Numbered from the stretch's first letter, positions 1-9,753 are shown. The stretch is DNA of 64,000 nucleotides from Undibacterium sp. (GCF_030651495.1 NZ_JAUSFI010000050.1:1-64000), one strand, 5' to 3'. Made by a program: numbers and translations. The notes: a model not told the origin generated them from the sequence alone.

Positions 1-129
1 ATGAAGCATCTGCGTGAAAGGCTGGTTAGCCTCCTCAATGACGAACGGCCCGGTCGAAAATACGACCGGGCCGTCAAGGCAAGACCAAACCGCTATGCCG
101 TTCGCGTTGTGCGAAAACCTGCTAACTGA
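1..129 (+). pseudogene. C-terminal tail of a probable IS4-family transposase (partial at window edge)
   Basis: An open frame runs from the first base to a TGA at 127-129 (42 residues visible) and probably continues upstream of the window. The residues RPGRKYDRAVKARPNRY resemble the basic RPGRxYPRxVK end typical of IS4-type DDE transposases; this is recognition by eye. Whether the element is intact cannot be judged. A 12-bp perfect inverted repeat lies inside the frame. Low to moderate confidence in the family. Confidence 0.4.
45..74. repeat. 12-bp perfect inverted repeat inside the transposase tail
   Basis: Arms at 45-56 and 63-74 (ACGGCCCGGTCG and its complement) flank a 6-base AAAATA loop. 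The stem is GC-rich with no U-tract after it, so it is not a classic terminator. It lies within the coding frame and could be a REP-like or attenuating hairpin. Confidence 0.55.
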
Positions 130-157
130 ACGGCATTACTGATTGAGGGGGGAACTT

Positions 158-889
158 ATGTGGCCTTATCCGAAAGTGATTGCGCATCGCGGCGGCGGCA
201 GCCTCGCTCCGGAAAACACCCTGGCCGCGATGCAATGTGGCCTTGATCACGGTTATCATGCGGTCGAGTTTGATGTGATGCTGTCCCAGGATGGCATTCC
301 GGTACTGATGCATGACCCCTTATTTGGCCGCACAGTGGCAGGTGAGGGCGGTGTCGCCACGACGCTAGCCGCAGAATTGTTGCAGATGGATGCGGGCAGC
401 TGGTTCTCGCCTTCGTATGCGGGAGCGCGTGTGCCTAGCTATGCGCAAGCGGTGCGTTTTTGCCAGCAACATGGTATCTGGATGAATGTCGAAATCAAAC
501 CTGTCCCTGGCTATGAAGAGGAAACTGGGCGAGTGGTAGCGCATGTCAGCAGAGAATTGCACGCTCAGGGTGAAATGCTGCCGCTATTTTCTTCATTTTC
601 TTTTACCGCCCTAATGCGTGCAAAAGAAGAAGCCCCAGAGATCCCGCGTGCTTATTTGATTGACCAGATACCGGCAAATTGGCGCGATGCTTTGCAGCAG
701 CTTGATGCCGTGGCGCTGCATACTAATCAAAGACACCTGACCGCCAGCCTGGCGCAGCAAATCAAAGCGGCAGGTTATGGTTTATTTTGCTATACCGTGA
801 ACACGCCAGAACGGGCAGCAGAAATTTGCGCTTGGGGTGTGGATGCTTTTTGTACCGATAGAATTGATCTGATTTCTGCCAATTTTTAA
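158..889 (+). CDS. ugpQ: glycerophosphodiester phosphodiesterase
   Basis: This cytoplasmic enzyme of about 243 residues hydrolyses glycerophosphodiesters to glycerol-3-phosphate and an alcohol, salvaging phospholipid head groups. The GDPD signature is clear: AHRGGGSLAPENT at the N-terminus, VEFDVMLSQDGIPVLMHD (metal-binding E/D and catalytic His) and NVEIKP further on. There is no signal peptide, as in UgpQ and unlike periplasmic GlpQ. I start at ATG 158 because the run GAGGGGGGAA sits just upstream; a TTG at 143 would add five residues. It stands alone between the transposase tail and alaS, with a strong terminator downstream. The symbol is by family resemblance. Confidence 0.88.
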   Translation: MWPYPKVIAHRGGGSLAPENTLAAMQCGLDHGYHAVEFDVMLSQDGIPVLMHDPLFGRTVAGEGGVATTLAAELLQMDAGSWFSPSYAGARVPSYAQAVRFCQQHGIWMNVEIKPVPGYEEETGRVVAHVSRELHAQGEMLPLFSSFSFTALMRAKEEAPEIPRAYLIDQIPANWRDALQQLDAVALHTNQRHLTASLAQQIKAAGYGLFCYTVNTPERAAEICAWGVDAFCTDRIDLISANF

Positions 890-993
890 AAAGCACTGGC
901 ATCGGTGCTGGAAAATTTTTACTCAGTTAATTTTGTCGGTATCGACGATCTGCTGCGCACGGACGTTACAGGATTTTTCAAAGTAGCTCTTCA

Positions 994-1036
994 CTCAGTT
1001 CGCCTGACAGGGCACGTCAGGCGAACTGAGCTTTTT
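994..1036 (+). terminator. Rho-independent terminator after the phosphodiesterase gene
   Basis: A perfect 15-bp stem (994-1008 with 1016-1030, loop AGGGCAC) is followed by CTTTTTG. It separates the phosphodiesterase from alaS. Confidence 0.85.
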
Positions 1037-1064
1037 GTGCAACAAAATACAGGAAGTTATCACG

Positions 1065-1070
1065 TATAAT
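1065..1070 (+). promoter_or_regulatory. candidate -10 box of the alaS promoter
   Basis: A perfect TATAAT lies 48 bases upstream of the alaS ATG and after the preceding terminator. No good -35 hexamer is found 16-18 bases further upstream, so only the -10 element is supported. Confidence 0.4.
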
Positions 1071-1117
1071 CAAGAGCTAAACTCACTTTTTGCACGGCTT
1101 TTGCCCTTAAAATAACT

Positions 1118-3730
1118 ATGAACTCGTCAGAAATCCGCGATAAATTCCTCAAATTTTTTGAATCAAAGGGACATCACATCGTCCGTTCATCCAGCCTGAT
1201 TCCAGGTAATGACCCTACTCTGTTGTTCACCAACTCTGGCATGGTGCAGTTCAAAGATGTGTTTCTGGGACAGGATAAACGTAATTACAGCCGCGCCACT
1301 ACCTCGCAACGTTGCGTGCGTGCGGGCGGCAAGCATAATGATTTGGAAAACGTCGGCTATACAGCACGCCATCATACGTTTTTCGAGATGCTGGGTAATT
1401 TCTCGTTCGGTGATTATTTTAAACGTGACGCGATTCATTTTGCCTGGGAATTGCTCACGGGTGTGTATGGCTTGCCGAAAGATAAGCTGACCGTCACCGT
1501 GTATCAGGAAGATGATGAAGCCTATGCGATCTGGCAAAACGAAATCGGTGTGCCAGCCGAACGCATTATCCGTATCGGCGACAACAAGGGCGCGCGTTAC
1601 GCATCAGATAATTTCTGGCAGATGGCTGATACCGGTCCTTGCGGTCCGTGCAGCGAAATTTTTTATGATCACGGTGCCGATATCTGGGGCGGCCCTCCGG
1701 GTTCTCCTGACGAAAACGGTGACCGTTTTATTGAAATCTGGAATCTGGTGTTCATGCAGTTCAATAAGGATGAGCAGGGTGTGTTGCATCCGTTGCCAAA
1801 GCCTTGCGTCGATACCGGCATGGGCCTGGAGCGGATTGCGGCAGTGTTGCAACACGTGCATTCCAACTACGAAATCGATATTTTCCAAAGCCTGATCAAA
1901 GCCGCAGCGCGTGAAACCAATTGCCGCGATCTGACTAATAATTCCCTCAAAGTCATTGCCGATCATATTCGTTGTGCCGCTTTTCTGATTGTTGACGGCA
2001 TTATTCCAGGTAACGAAGGCCGTGGTTATGTGTTGCGCCGCATTACCCGCCGCGCCTTACGCCATGGTCATAAACTGGGGCAAACCAAACCATTTTTCTA
2101 CAAACTGGTAGCCGATCTGGTGCAGGAAATGGGCGTAGCCTACCCAGAGCTGGCTGAGATCGGCGACCGTGTCGCGCAAGTGCTCAAGCAAGAAGAAGAG
2201 CGTTTTGGCGAAACGCTGGAACACGGCATGAAGATCTTGGAAGCGGCGCTGGCCAAAGACAGTAAAAATCTGGATGGCAACACCGCGTTTACTTTGTATG
2301 ACACCTTTGGTTTTCCGCTTGATCTGACGGCAGACATTTGCCGCGAGCGCAATGTGGTGCTGGACGAAGTCGGTTTTAATGCCGCTATGGCGCATCAAAA
2401 ACAGACCGCCCGCGCCGCTGGTAAATTTAAGATGGCAACTGCCATTGAGTACAGTGGCGACAAGACGCAGTTTGTCGGTTACGAGCAACTGAGCCATGAC
2501 AGCAAAGTCATCGCTTTATACGTCGATGGCAGCGCGGTTCAACAGATTAGTGCCGGACAATCCGCGATTGTGGTGCTCGACGTCACGCCTTTCTATGCCG
2601 AATCTGGTGGTCAGTGTGGCGATTCTGGCGTATTGAAAAACAGCGTCGGCGTAGTGTTTGATGTCGCGGATACGCAAAAAATTCAAGCTGATGTGTTCGG
2701 TCATCACGGTGTCTTGACATCGGGCGTGCTGGAAGTCGGGCAAAAAATTTCGGCGCAAGTGGCGACCGCGGTGCGTGCACAAACCGTGCGCAATCACTCG
2801 GCGACCCACCTGATGCACAAAGCGCTGCGTGAAGTCTTGGGTGCGCATGTCGCACAAAAAGGTTCTTTGGTCGATGTTGATAAGACGCGTTTCGATTTTA
2901 GTCACAACGCACCAATGACTAAAGATGAAATTCGTCAAGTTGAACTCATCGTCAATCGCGAAATTTTAGCCAATGTGGCTGCGCAGGCGCAGGTGATGTC
3001 TTTTGATGACGCCGTCAAGCATGGCGCGATGGCTTTGTTCGGCGAAAAATATGGCGATGAAGTGCGCGTACTCGATATCGGCAGTTCGCGTGAACTCTGT
3101 GGTGGGACGCATGTTGCCCGCACGGGTGATATCGGCTTGTTTAAAATCGTCGCGGAAGGCGGTATCGCGGCTGGTATCCGTCGGGTTGAGGCCGTGACGG
3201 GTGAAGTTGCCCTGAGCCTGGTACAAGACTTGGATAGCCGCGTCAACGAAGCGGCTGCAGCACTCAAAGCGCAGCCAGAAGAACTGACCCAGCGTATCGC
3301 GCAATGGCAAGATAATATGAAGTCGCTGGAGAAAGAACTGGCGGCGTTAAAATCCAAATTGGCGGCAAATCAGGGCGATGCTTTGGTCGCGCAGGCATTG
3401 AATATTAAAGGTGTCCAGGTTCTGGCTGCAACGCTTGATGGCGCTGATGCTACTGCCTTACGCGATACTGTGGTCCGTCTCAAGGATCAGTTGAAAACAG
3501 CGGTGATCGTGCTCGCCTCGGTCCAGGATGGTAAGGTTAGTCTGGCTGCGGCTGTCAGCGCTGACTGTACTGCTAAAGTTAAAGCGGGTGATCTGGTGAA
3601 TTTTGTCGCGCAACAGGTTGGCGGTAAAGGCGGCGGTCGCCCGGACATCGCACAAGCTGGCGGTACTGATCCTGCCGGTTTGTTAAAAGCATTGGCCGAT
3701 GTACCGAGCTGGCTGAGTGACCGTCTGTAG
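1118..3730 (+). CDS. alaS: alanine--tRNA ligase
   Basis: AlaRS charges tRNA-Ala and edits mischarged Ser/Gly. At 870 residues it has the usual full length. The class II catalytic core starts at once ([17 protein letters not shown]; motif 2 region [24 protein letters not shown]). The editing domain carries the zinc-binding HSATHLMH and CGGTH motifs. The C-terminal part has a coiled stretch ([12 protein letters not shown]) and a Gly-rich C-Ala end ([15 protein letters not shown]). It begins at ATG 1118 and is monocistronic, with a terminator before it and a hairpin-containing gap after it. Nothing essential appears missing. Confidence 0.98.
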   Translation: MNSSEIRDKFLKFFESKGHHIVRSSSLIPGNDPTLLFTNSGMVQFKDVFLGQDKRNYSRATTSQRCVRAGGKHNDLENVGYTARHHTFFEMLGNFSFGDYFKRDAIHFAWELLTGVYGLPKDKLTVTVYQEDDEAYAIWQNEIGVPAERIIRIGDNKGARYASDNFWQMADTGPCGPCSEIFYDHGADIWGGPPGSPDENGDRFIEIWNLVFMQFNKDEQGVLHPLPKPCVDTGMGLERIAAVLQHVHSNYEIDIFQSLIKAAARETNCRDLTNNSLKVIADHIRCAAFLIVDGIIPGNEGRGYVLRRITRRALRHGHKLGQTKPFFYKLVADLVQEMGVAYPELAEIGDRVAQVLKQEEERFGETLEHGMKILEAALAKDSKNLDGNTAFTLYDTFGFPLDLTADICRERNVVLDEVGFNAAMAHQKQTARAAGKFKMATAIEYSGDKTQFVGYEQLSHDSKVIALYVDGSAVQQISAGQSAIVVLDVTPFYAESGGQCGDSGVLKNSVGVVFDVADTQKIQADVFGHHGVLTSGVLEVGQKISAQVATAVRAQTVRNHSATHLMHKALREVLGAHVAQKGSLVDVDKTRFDFSHNAPMTKDEIRQVELIVNREILANVAAQAQVMSFDDAVKHGAMALFGEKYGDEVRVLDIGSSRELCGGTHVARTGDIGLFKIVAEGGIAAGIRRVEAVTGEVALSLVQDLDSRVNEAAAALKAQPEELTQRIAQWQDNMKSLEKELAALKSKLAANQGDALVAQALNIKGVQVLAATLDGADATALRDTVVRLKDQLKTAVIVLASVQDGKVSLAAAVSADCTAKVKAGDLVNFVAQQVGGKGGGRPDIAQAGGTDPAGLLKALADVPSWLSDRL

Positions 3731-3848
3731 TCAAGGCTGATACTTCCTGCTATTGAGGTGCTTATGATCTTAATACCTCGGCCGAACTTGCCGACGCCCT
3801 TCAGATACGGCCGATGTATGCCAGTAGCAATATTTTTTCTGACACTTT

Positions 3849-3886
3849 GCTCCTGCCACATCCTGCCCTCGACATGTGGCAGGAGC
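3849..3886. repeat. 13-bp perfect inverted repeat between alaS and the NUDIX gene
   Basis: Arms GCTCCTGCCACAT (3849-3861) and its exact complement (3874-3886) are separated by 12 bases. No T-run follows, so it is only a possible processing or termination hairpin. The rest of the 267-base gap shows no gene. Confidence 0.55.
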
Positions 3887-3997
3887 AGATGAAGAGATTC
3901 GATGCGAATGACAGCTGCTTGATGGCTTTCATTGCTGGAGTGGTGGCCGGTCCGGCGGTTCGCATCTTCTGCAACCGCTGGTTCTGAAGGCAATCCC

Positions 3998-4567
3998 ATG
4001 ACGGAGTTTAAGTTTTGTCCAATCTGTGCAGCCGTGCTGATACCACGTCAAGATGCGCAGGAATCCAATAAAATTCGGCTGGCTTGCCCTGATGGTCATT
4101 GGACGCATTGGGATAATCCCTTGCCGGTACTCGCCGCCTTGGTCGAAGTCGAAGGTAGGATATTGCTGGCACGCAATGCTGCCTGGCCTGAAAAGACTTT
4201 TGCTCTCATTACTGGTTTTATGGAGCGTGATGAAACCCCGGAGCAGGGCATCGCACGTGAGTTAAAAGAAGAAACGAATCTTGATGCGGAGCAAATTACT
4301 CTGATAGGTGTGTACGAATTCATGAAAAAAAATGAAGTCATCATTGCCTACCATGTGAAAGCATCTGGTGAAATACGCTTGTCTGAAGAGTTGCTAGAGT
4401 TTAGCGTTAATAACGCCAGAAAAATTGCGACCGTGGAATGCGGGCACTGGCCATGCAATGGCAGACTGGATGCGTTCACAAGGTCTCGATCCGGGTTATT
4501 CGGAGTGGAATGCAACTTGATAGCAAAAAAGCGACAGATTTTCACTAAATTGATGCGGAATTGTTGA
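3998..4567 (+). pseudogene. NUDIX hydrolase with a zinc-ribbon N-terminus, frameshifted near its 3' end
   Basis: The product starts MTEFKFCPICAAVL at ATG 3998, after a GAAGG ribosome site, with a CPxC half of a zinc ribbon as in NudC-like hydrolases. The Nudix box is intact (GFMERDETPEQGIARELKEETNL). After LLEF the open frame degenerates into an unrelated basic tail ending at 4567. The next frame from 4404 reads ALITPEKLRPWNAGTGHAM and then ADWMRSQGLDPGYSEW, stopping at 4520; this is what the family C-terminus normally looks like. One extra base near 4401-4406 therefore explains the break. It may be a real recent mutation or a sequencing error; the catalytic region is still encoded. Confidence 0.75.
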
Positions 4568-4691
4568 CAATATTTTACTAATATATTTTAATTTGTTGCA
4601 ACGCACCATCCCAGCGATTTTTTCCGGTAGAATCATTTCTATGTAGTTTTTCGAATTCGTTTACCCTATTTTTCTCATTACTGGAAAAATC

Positions 4692-4919
4692 ATGCAATTC
4701 AATAAAGAGTTGGACGCGCGCGGACTGAATTGCCCTCTTCCGATTTTAAAAACGAAGAAGGCATTGGCCGATATGATCACGGGTGAAGTGCTGCACGTGA
4801 TCGCCACTGATCCCGGCTCGGTTCGTGATTTCAAAGCATTCTCAAAACAAACTGGGAATGAGTTGTTGTCGCATCTGGAAAATAGTAAAGAGTATGAATA
4901 TTTTATTAAGCGCAAGTAG
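4692..4919 (+). CDS. TusA/SirA-like sulfurtransferase
   Basis: This small cytoplasmic protein of 75 residues has the CPxP motif of the family (LDARGLNCPLPILKTKKAL), whose cysteine carries persulfide sulfur for transfer in tRNA thiolation or other sulfur trafficking. The rest of the fold is typical (GEVLHVIATDPGSVRDFKAF). It stands alone with a bidirectional terminator downstream. Whether it is true TusA (2-thiouridine pathway) or another member of the family cannot be told from sequence alone. Confidence 0.88.
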   Translation: MQFNKELDARGLNCPLPILKTKKALADMITGEVLHVIATDPGSVRDFKAFSKQTGNELLSHLENSKEYEYFIKRK

Positions 4920-4973
4920 GTACTCAAATATTCGCTGGTGTGAATATATGATCTGCTGGTAGCTCAATTCCAT

Positions 4974-5008
4974 AAAAAAACCCTCAAAGAATCTTTGAGG
5001 GTTTTTTT
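4974..5008. terminator. bidirectional terminator after the TusA-like gene
   Basis: A seven-A run, the stem CCCTCAAAG (4981-4989) with its complement (4993-5001) and a seven-T run form a symmetric hairpin that could terminate transcription on either strand. Confidence 0.85.
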
Positions 5009-5138
5009 ATGGATAGTAAAACTTTTTCAACACTAAAAGATGTTGTTTTAACTCTATATTAGATTTACTGCTCTACTATCAATATGGTGTTAAAAGAACG
5101 ATCGTGCTAAATTGTGGGACGAGTTGACGATTTCGTTT

Positions 5139-5168
5139 TATAATTAATCCGGTTTACGTTTACGTCAA
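5139..5168 (+). promoter_or_regulatory. etfBA promoter -10 with LiuR-like operator
   Basis: TATAAT at 5139-5144 is followed nine bases later by TTTACGTTTACGTCAA (5153-5168), an imperfect palindrome of the form TTKACGT-TT-ACGTMAA. MerR-family LiuR regulators of branched-chain and fatty acid breakdown in proteobacteria recognise sites of this kind (established knowledge, from memory). A matching site lies before the SDR gene at 62987-63008. The rest of the 326-base gap 4920-5245 holds the terminator and no gene. Confidence 0.6.
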
Positions 5169-5245
5169 TTAGCAATCTTAGTAGTATTACATTATCATCA
5201 TCGTCGTCATCTCTGTATAAAAATCAGCTCAGTAAAGGCAGAACT

Positions 5246-5998
5246 ATGAAAGTCTTGGTACCAGTCAAACGTGTGGTCGACTATAACGTCAAAGTCCGCG
5301 TCAAATCCGATGGCACTGGCGTTGATATCGCCAACGTCAAAATGTCGATGAATCCTTTCGACGAAATCGCTATTGAAGAAGCTATGCGCCTGAAAGAGGC
5401 TGGTGTAGTGACTGAAGTGATTGCCGTTTCTTGCGGCGTTGCACAATGTCAGGAAACTTTGCGTACCGCAATGGCAATCGGCGCTGATCGTGGTATTTTG
5501 GTTGAAACTGATGCTGAATTACAACCTCTGGCGGTAGCGAAATTGCTCAAGGCATTGGCCGATAAAGAGCAACCTCAGTTGATTATCCTCGGCAAGCAAG
5601 CAATTGATGATGATTGCAATCAGACTGGCCAAATGCTGGCTGCCTTGTTGGGCTGGCCGCAAGCTACGTTCGCTTCTAAGGTTAGTATTGCCGATGGTAA
5701 AGCAATTGTGACGCGCGAAGTGGATGGCGGTCTGGAAACTTTGAGCCTGACTTTGCCAGCCATTGTTACTACCGATTTGCGTTTGAATGAGCCGCGCTAT
5801 GTGACTTTGCCGAACATCATGAAGGCGAAGAAAAAACAATTAGACAACGTCAAGCCGGCTGATTTGGGTGTGGATGTCGCATCTCGCGTTAAGACACTGA
5901 AAGTTGTTGAGCCAGCTAAGCGTTCTGCTGGTATCAAGGTGCCTGATGTGGCGACCTTGGTGGCCAAGCTCCGCAACGAAGCTAAAGTCATCAGTTAA
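5246..5998 (+). CDS. etfB: electron transfer flavoprotein subunit beta
   Basis: This is the small subunit of the soluble FAD/AMP electron carrier that takes electrons from acyl-CoA dehydrogenases and passes them to ETF-ubiquinone oxidoreductase. Its 250 residues match the family, with the [16 protein letters not shown] start, the [14 protein letters not shown] segment and the recognition-loop region [18 protein letters not shown]. An AAAGG precedes ATG 5246. It is followed by etfA in the same direction and by an acyl-CoA dehydrogenase. A LiuR-like operator lies about 80 bases upstream. Confidence 0.96.
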   Translation: MKVLVPVKRVVDYNVKVRVKSDGTGVDIANVKMSMNPFDEIAIEEAMRLKEAGVVTEVIAVSCGVAQCQETLRTAMAIGADRGILVETDAELQPLAVAKLLKALADKEQPQLIILGKQAIDDDCNQTGQMLAALLGWPQATFASKVSIADGKAIVTREVDGGLETLSLTLPAIVTTDLRLNEPRYVTLPNIMKAKKKQLDNVKPADLGVDVASRVKTLKVVEPAKRSAGIKVPDVATLVAKLRNEAKVIS

Positions 5999-6080
5999 AT
6001 TTATCACCGAAGCGACCTATTTTAAGAATAATCAAGGGGTGAAAATTGCAATTTTTGCCCCGTACTAAGTGGAAAACATC

Positions 6081-7010
6081 ATGACTACACTCGTCATCGC
6101 TGAACATGATAACGCTAGCCTCAAAGGCAGCACACTCAATACTATTACTGCTGCGATTCAATGCGGCGGCGATGTTCATGTATTGGTTGCCGGTCACAAT
6201 GCGGCAGCAGTTGCGCAAGCTGCATCCCAAATCGCTGGCGTTAGCAAAGTATTGCTGGCTGAAGCGGCACATTTTGCTGATGGCCTGGCTGAAAATATTG
6301 CTGAGCAAGTTCTGGCAATTTCTGCAGCCTACAGTCACATTTTGGCGCCAGCAACGGCTTATGGTAAAAACATTCTGCCGCGCGTAGCAGCTAAGTTGGA
6401 TGTCTCGCAAATCTCTGAAATCACCAAAGTGGATGCGCCAGATACTTTTGAGCGCCCGATTTACGCAGGTAATGCGATTGCAACAGTCCAGTCCGCCGAT
6501 GCAATCAAAGTCATTACCGTGCGCAGTACGGGTTTTGACGCTGCCGTAAACGGTGGTTCTGCTGCGGTCGAAAATATTGCTGCCGTTGCTGATTCTGGCA
6601 AATCTGTTTTTGTGTCACGCGAAGTGGCTAAATCGGATCGCCCAGAGTTGACCGCAGCTAAAGTGATTGTTTCCGGTGGTCGCGGTATGGGCTCTGGCGA
6701 AGCATTCAAATTGCTTGAGCCTTTGGCTGATAAGCTCGGTGCAGCCATGGGTGCATCCCGCGCTGCGGTTGATGCCGGTTATGTGCCAAATGACTGGCAA
6801 GTTGGTCAGACAGGTAAGATTGTTGCGCCTCAGTTGTACATCGCGGTAGGTATTTCCGGCGCCATTCAGCATCTGGCTGGTATGAAAGACTCCAAAACCA
6901 TCGTGGCGATCAACAAAGATCCTGAGGCGCCGATCTTCTCCGTTGCTGATTATGGCATCGTTGGTGATTTGTTTGAGATTGTGCCGCAATTGATCGCTGA
7001 ACTGGGTTAA
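6081..7010 (+). CDS. etfA: electron transfer flavoprotein subunit alpha
   Basis: This is the partner of EtfB (about 309 residues), which binds the FAD. The C-terminal FAD domain has the signature run [21 protein letters not shown] followed by [25 protein letters not shown]. The start is taken at ATG 6081 ([11 protein letters not shown]), with GTGGA about eight bases before it; the in-frame GTG at 6069 would add four residues. It lies 82 bases after etfB in one operon and supplies electron acceptance for the dehydrogenase genes at 7.2 and 19.2 kb. Confidence 0.96.
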   Translation: MTTLVIAEHDNASLKGSTLNTITAAIQCGGDVHVLVAGHNAAAVAQAASQIAGVSKVLLAEAAHFADGLAENIAEQVLAISAAYSHILAPATAYGKNILPRVAAKLDVSQISEITKVDAPDTFERPIYAGNAIATVQSADAIKVITVRSTGFDAAVNGGSAAVENIAAVADSGKSVFVSREVAKSDRPELTAAKVIVSGGRGMGSGEAFKLLEPLADKLGAAMGASRAAVDAGYVPNDWQVGQTGKIVAPQLYIAVGISGAIQHLAGMKDSKTIVAINKDPEAPIFSVADYGIVGDLFEIVPQLIAELG

Positions 7011-7169
7011 TTGAATTAGTTGAATGTCGGGTAGGCGTTTGCGCTTGCTTTGCAACACTTAAGAACTAAATTGGACGGGATAGGCAGGTTTGTCGTGTAA
7101 CTGACAGAAGATTTTCTGTGGTTCTGACATGATCCTGTCCATCCTGTCCATATTTTTTTGGAGTAAAAA

Positions 7170-8960
7170 ATGAGTTACGTCGCCCCTTTGAAAGACATGC
7201 TGTTCGTGATGAACGAATTGGCTGGTCTGGTTGCAGTGAATGCCTTGCCTGGTTGTGAAGATGCCACGCCAGAAACAGTAGAAGCCGTACTGGAAGAAAA
7301 TGCAAAATTTACCGGAGAAGTGGTGGCGCCACTGAACTGGACTGGTGATCAGGCCCCTAGTTACTGGAAAGACGGTCAGGTCTTTACCACTAAGGGTTTT
7401 AAAGAAGCTTTTAAGATGTTTGGTGAGGCTGGCTGGCAAGGAGTGCAACATCCTACTGAATTTGGCGGGCAGGGCTTGCCTAAGCTGGTAGCGACGCCTT
7501 GTATAGAGATGTTGAACTCAGCGAGTATTTCTTTTGCCTTGTGCCCGTTGCTGAGTGATGGCGCGATTGAAGCTTTGCTGACTGCCGGTACCGATGCGCA
7601 AAAAGCGATCTATTTGGAGAAACTGATTTCTGGTAAATGGACTGGCACAATGAATTTGACCGAGCCGCAAGCGGGCTCAGATTTGGCTGCGGTACGTACC
7701 CGCGCGGTGCCGCAGGGTGATGGCACTTACAAGGTATTCGGTACGAAGATTTTCATCACTTACGGTGAGCACGATATGGCCGAAAATATCGTCCATTTAG
7801 TGTTGGCGCGTACTCCGGATGCACCTGAGGGTGTGAAAGGCATTTCCCTGTTCATCGTGCCAAAATTCATGGTGAATGCCGATGGCACACTGGGCGAGCG
7901 CAATGATGCCCATTGCGTCTCCATTGAGCATAAGCTGGGGATCAAGGCTAGCCCGACTGCAGTATTGCAATTCGGCGATCATGGTGGTGCCATCGGCACT
8001 TTGGTTGGTGCAGAAAATCGCGGACTGGAATACATGTTTATCATGATGAACGCGGCGCGTTTTGGTGTTGGCATGCAGGGTGTGGGTGTGGCGGAGCGGG
8101 CGTATCAAAAGGCGGTGCATTACGCCAAAGACCGTGTGCAGTCACGCGACCTGGCTGGTTCTGCCGGCCCTGTCACAATTATTCATCACCCTGACGTGCG
8201 TCGTATGCTGATGTCCATGCGTGCGCAAACTGAAGGTGCGCGTGCTTTGGCTTATGTTGCAGCGGCGATGAGTGACGTTGCTCATCACCATGCCGATGAG
8301 GCAATCCGCAAATCTAATCATGCTTGTTACGAGTACCTGGTACCGATCGTTAAGGGTTGGTCAACCGAGATGTCTTTGGATGTCACTTCTACTGGCGTGC
8401 AAGTGCATGGCGGTATGGGTTTTATCGAAGAAACTGGCGCGGCGCAACATTATCGCGATGCAAAAATTTTGACGATTTACGAAGGCACGACAGCGATTCA
8501 GGCGAATGATTTGGTCGGACGTAAAACCTCGCGTGATGGTGGTGCTACGGCAAAGGCCTTGATTGTACATGTGCGCGCAACTGAGGTCGAATTGGCAGCC
8601 AGTTCGTCCGTTGATTTGCAGGCGATAGCACGGCAGCTGGCGGCAGGTTCTGCTGCGATGGACGATGTTGTTAATTTTGTGGTGACTAATTTTAAGAGCG
8701 ACATCAAAGGCGTGTTCGCCGGTAGCGTGCCTTATTTGAAGCTGGCTGGTATCGTGCTGGGTGGTTGGCAAATGGCGCGGGCGGCATTGATTGCAGAGCA
8801 GAAGTTGCAAGCGGGTGAGGGCGATGCTAGTTTCTACAAGGCGAAGATTGCGACTGCGCGTTTCTTTGCGGATCATATTTTGTCCGCAGCACAAGGTTTG
8901 CGTTCTTCTATTGTAGATGGAAGTGCAGGTGTATTGGCTTTGACTGAAGATCAGTTCTAA
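7170..8960 (+). CDS. large acyl-CoA dehydrogenase (DmdC/FadE-like, with C-terminal extension)
   Basis: This FAD enzyme introduces the alpha-beta double bond into an acyl-CoA. At 596 residues it belongs to the long class with an N-terminal segment and an extra C-terminal helical domain (DmdC-type, also many beta-oxidation enzymes). Visible motifs are NLTEPQAGSDLAAVRT and FGTKIFITYGEHDMA of the central beta domain, VGMQGVGVAERAYQ, and the C-terminal VHGGMGFIEETGAAQHYRDAKI region with YEGTTAIQANDL. Substrate cannot be assigned. It follows etfA by 159 bases and ends with a terminator. Confidence 0.92.
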   Translation: MSYVAPLKDMLFVMNELAGLVAVNALPGCEDATPETVEAVLEENAKFTGEVVAPLNWTGDQAPSYWKDGQVFTTKGFKEAFKMFGEAGWQGVQHPTEFGGQGLPKLVATPCIEMLNSASISFALCPLLSDGAIEALLTAGTDAQKAIYLEKLISGKWTGTMNLTEPQAGSDLAAVRTRAVPQGDGTYKVFGTKIFITYGEHDMAENIVHLVLARTPDAPEGVKGISLFIVPKFMVNADGTLGERNDAHCVSIEHKLGIKASPTAVLQFGDHGGAIGTLVGAENRGLEYMFIMMNAARFGVGMQGVGVAERAYQKAVHYAKDRVQSRDLAGSAGPVTIIHHPDVRRMLMSMRAQTEGARALAYVAAAMSDVAHHHADEAIRKSNHACYEYLVPIVKGWSTEMSLDVTSTGVQVHGGMGFIEETGAAQHYRDAKILTIYEGTTAIQANDLVGRKTSRDGGATAKALIVHVRATEVELAASSSVDLQAIARQLAAGSAAMDDVVNFVVTNFKSDIKGVFAGSVPYLKLAGIVLGGWQMARAALIAEQKLQAGEGDASFYKAKIATARFFADHILSAAQGLRSSIVDGSAGVLALTEDQF

Positions 8961-8988
8961 TCAGTTTTAATAAAAGTTGCTGTTAAAT

Positions 8989-9032
8989 AAAAATGGCGCG
9001 AGGGGTAAATTTACCTCTCGCGCCATTTTTTA
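8989..9032. terminator. terminator between the acyl-CoA dehydrogenase and the TM2 gene
   Basis: A nearly perfect hairpin (ATGGCGCGAGGGGTAAA pairing with TTTACCTCTCGCGCCAT, one G-U pair) is flanked by A and T runs, so it can serve the two convergent genes. Confidence 0.88.
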
Positions 9033-9049
9033 TTTAAATACAGGTAGCG

Positions 9050-9466
9050 TCAGCCATAAGCGCCACCGGTATAGAGTAAGTCAAAACTGCGTGCCAGAAC
9101 AGCGATCAGAGTCATTGCTCCTATGCCTAAGGCTAATACCAGATTAAGTGCCAGGGGCCAGGTTGAGTCGCTTTTTTGTCCTGATTCTGGGTTGTATATG
9201 GCATCCCATTTTTCATCTGATTTTAGTCCTAAAACTAGAGCTTCCATTAGCCCCGCCAAAAATGACAGCACGAGCGGACTCATAGTGACCAACAGGGGCA
9301 GGTTAAAGAACAACTTTGTCAGTAGCAGGGAAATCGGCAAGCTGATCAGGTGCAGCCAGCCCCATTGGTCGCTACGCCCGGCTAGATAAAAGCGATGCAG
9401 GCCTACGCTCCCAAGTGTTGATGCAAGAAAAGTGGTAATAGCCTTATTTTTATGTTTTTTTGTCAT
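9050..9466 (-). CDS. TM2-domain membrane protein
   Basis: This protein of 138 residues begins MTKKHKNKAITTFLASTLGSVGLHRFYLAG, the start of a TM2 domain (two helices around a G-x-H-R-F-Y turn). Further hydrophobic stretches lie near residues 40-85 and 105-130, so it has about four membrane segments. The family's function is not known. It is convergent with the acyl-CoA dehydrogenase and divergent from rpsP. Confidence 0.7.
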   Translation of the reverse strand: MTKKHKNKAITTFLASTLGSVGLHRFYLAGRSDQWGWLHLISLPISLLLTKLFFNLPLLVTMSPLVLSFLAGLMEALVLGLKSDEKWDAIYNPESGQKSDSTWPLALNLVLALGIGAMTLIAVLARSFDLLYTGGAYG

Positions 9467-9723
9467 TTAAATGCTTAAGGTGGCGAATAAAAAGAAGCAA
9501 TCATAGCTGAGTGAAGACAAATTTTATCGGAATTGTGGTGCCAATATCAAAGTATTAAATCTGATGCCGCTAAAAAATGATTTTCTTCATTTGGTTTTGC
9601 GTGATTTAATTTTCCTGGGTTATTTTAGCTGGGTTTTTGATGGACTTAGCTGACTTATAATTTGTTGTATGCTAAAAATCATACGCAGATGTATCGAATC
9701 TGCGATATGAAGGATGATAGTTC

Positions 9724-9753
9724 TTGCGAATGTCATCTGGAACGCGCTATAAT
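9724..9753 (+). promoter_or_regulatory. sigma-70 promoter of the rpsP operon
   Basis: TTGCGA (9724-9729) and TATAAT (9748-9753) are 18 bases apart, 41 bases before rpsP. The remainder of the 327-base gap 9467-9793 is AT-rich and shows no gene. Confidence 0.6.

Noticed and set aside
4957-4975. GGTAGCTCA resembling a tRNA D-arm
   Set aside because: No acceptor stem, anticodon arm or T-arm can be drawn around it; it leads into the TusA terminator.
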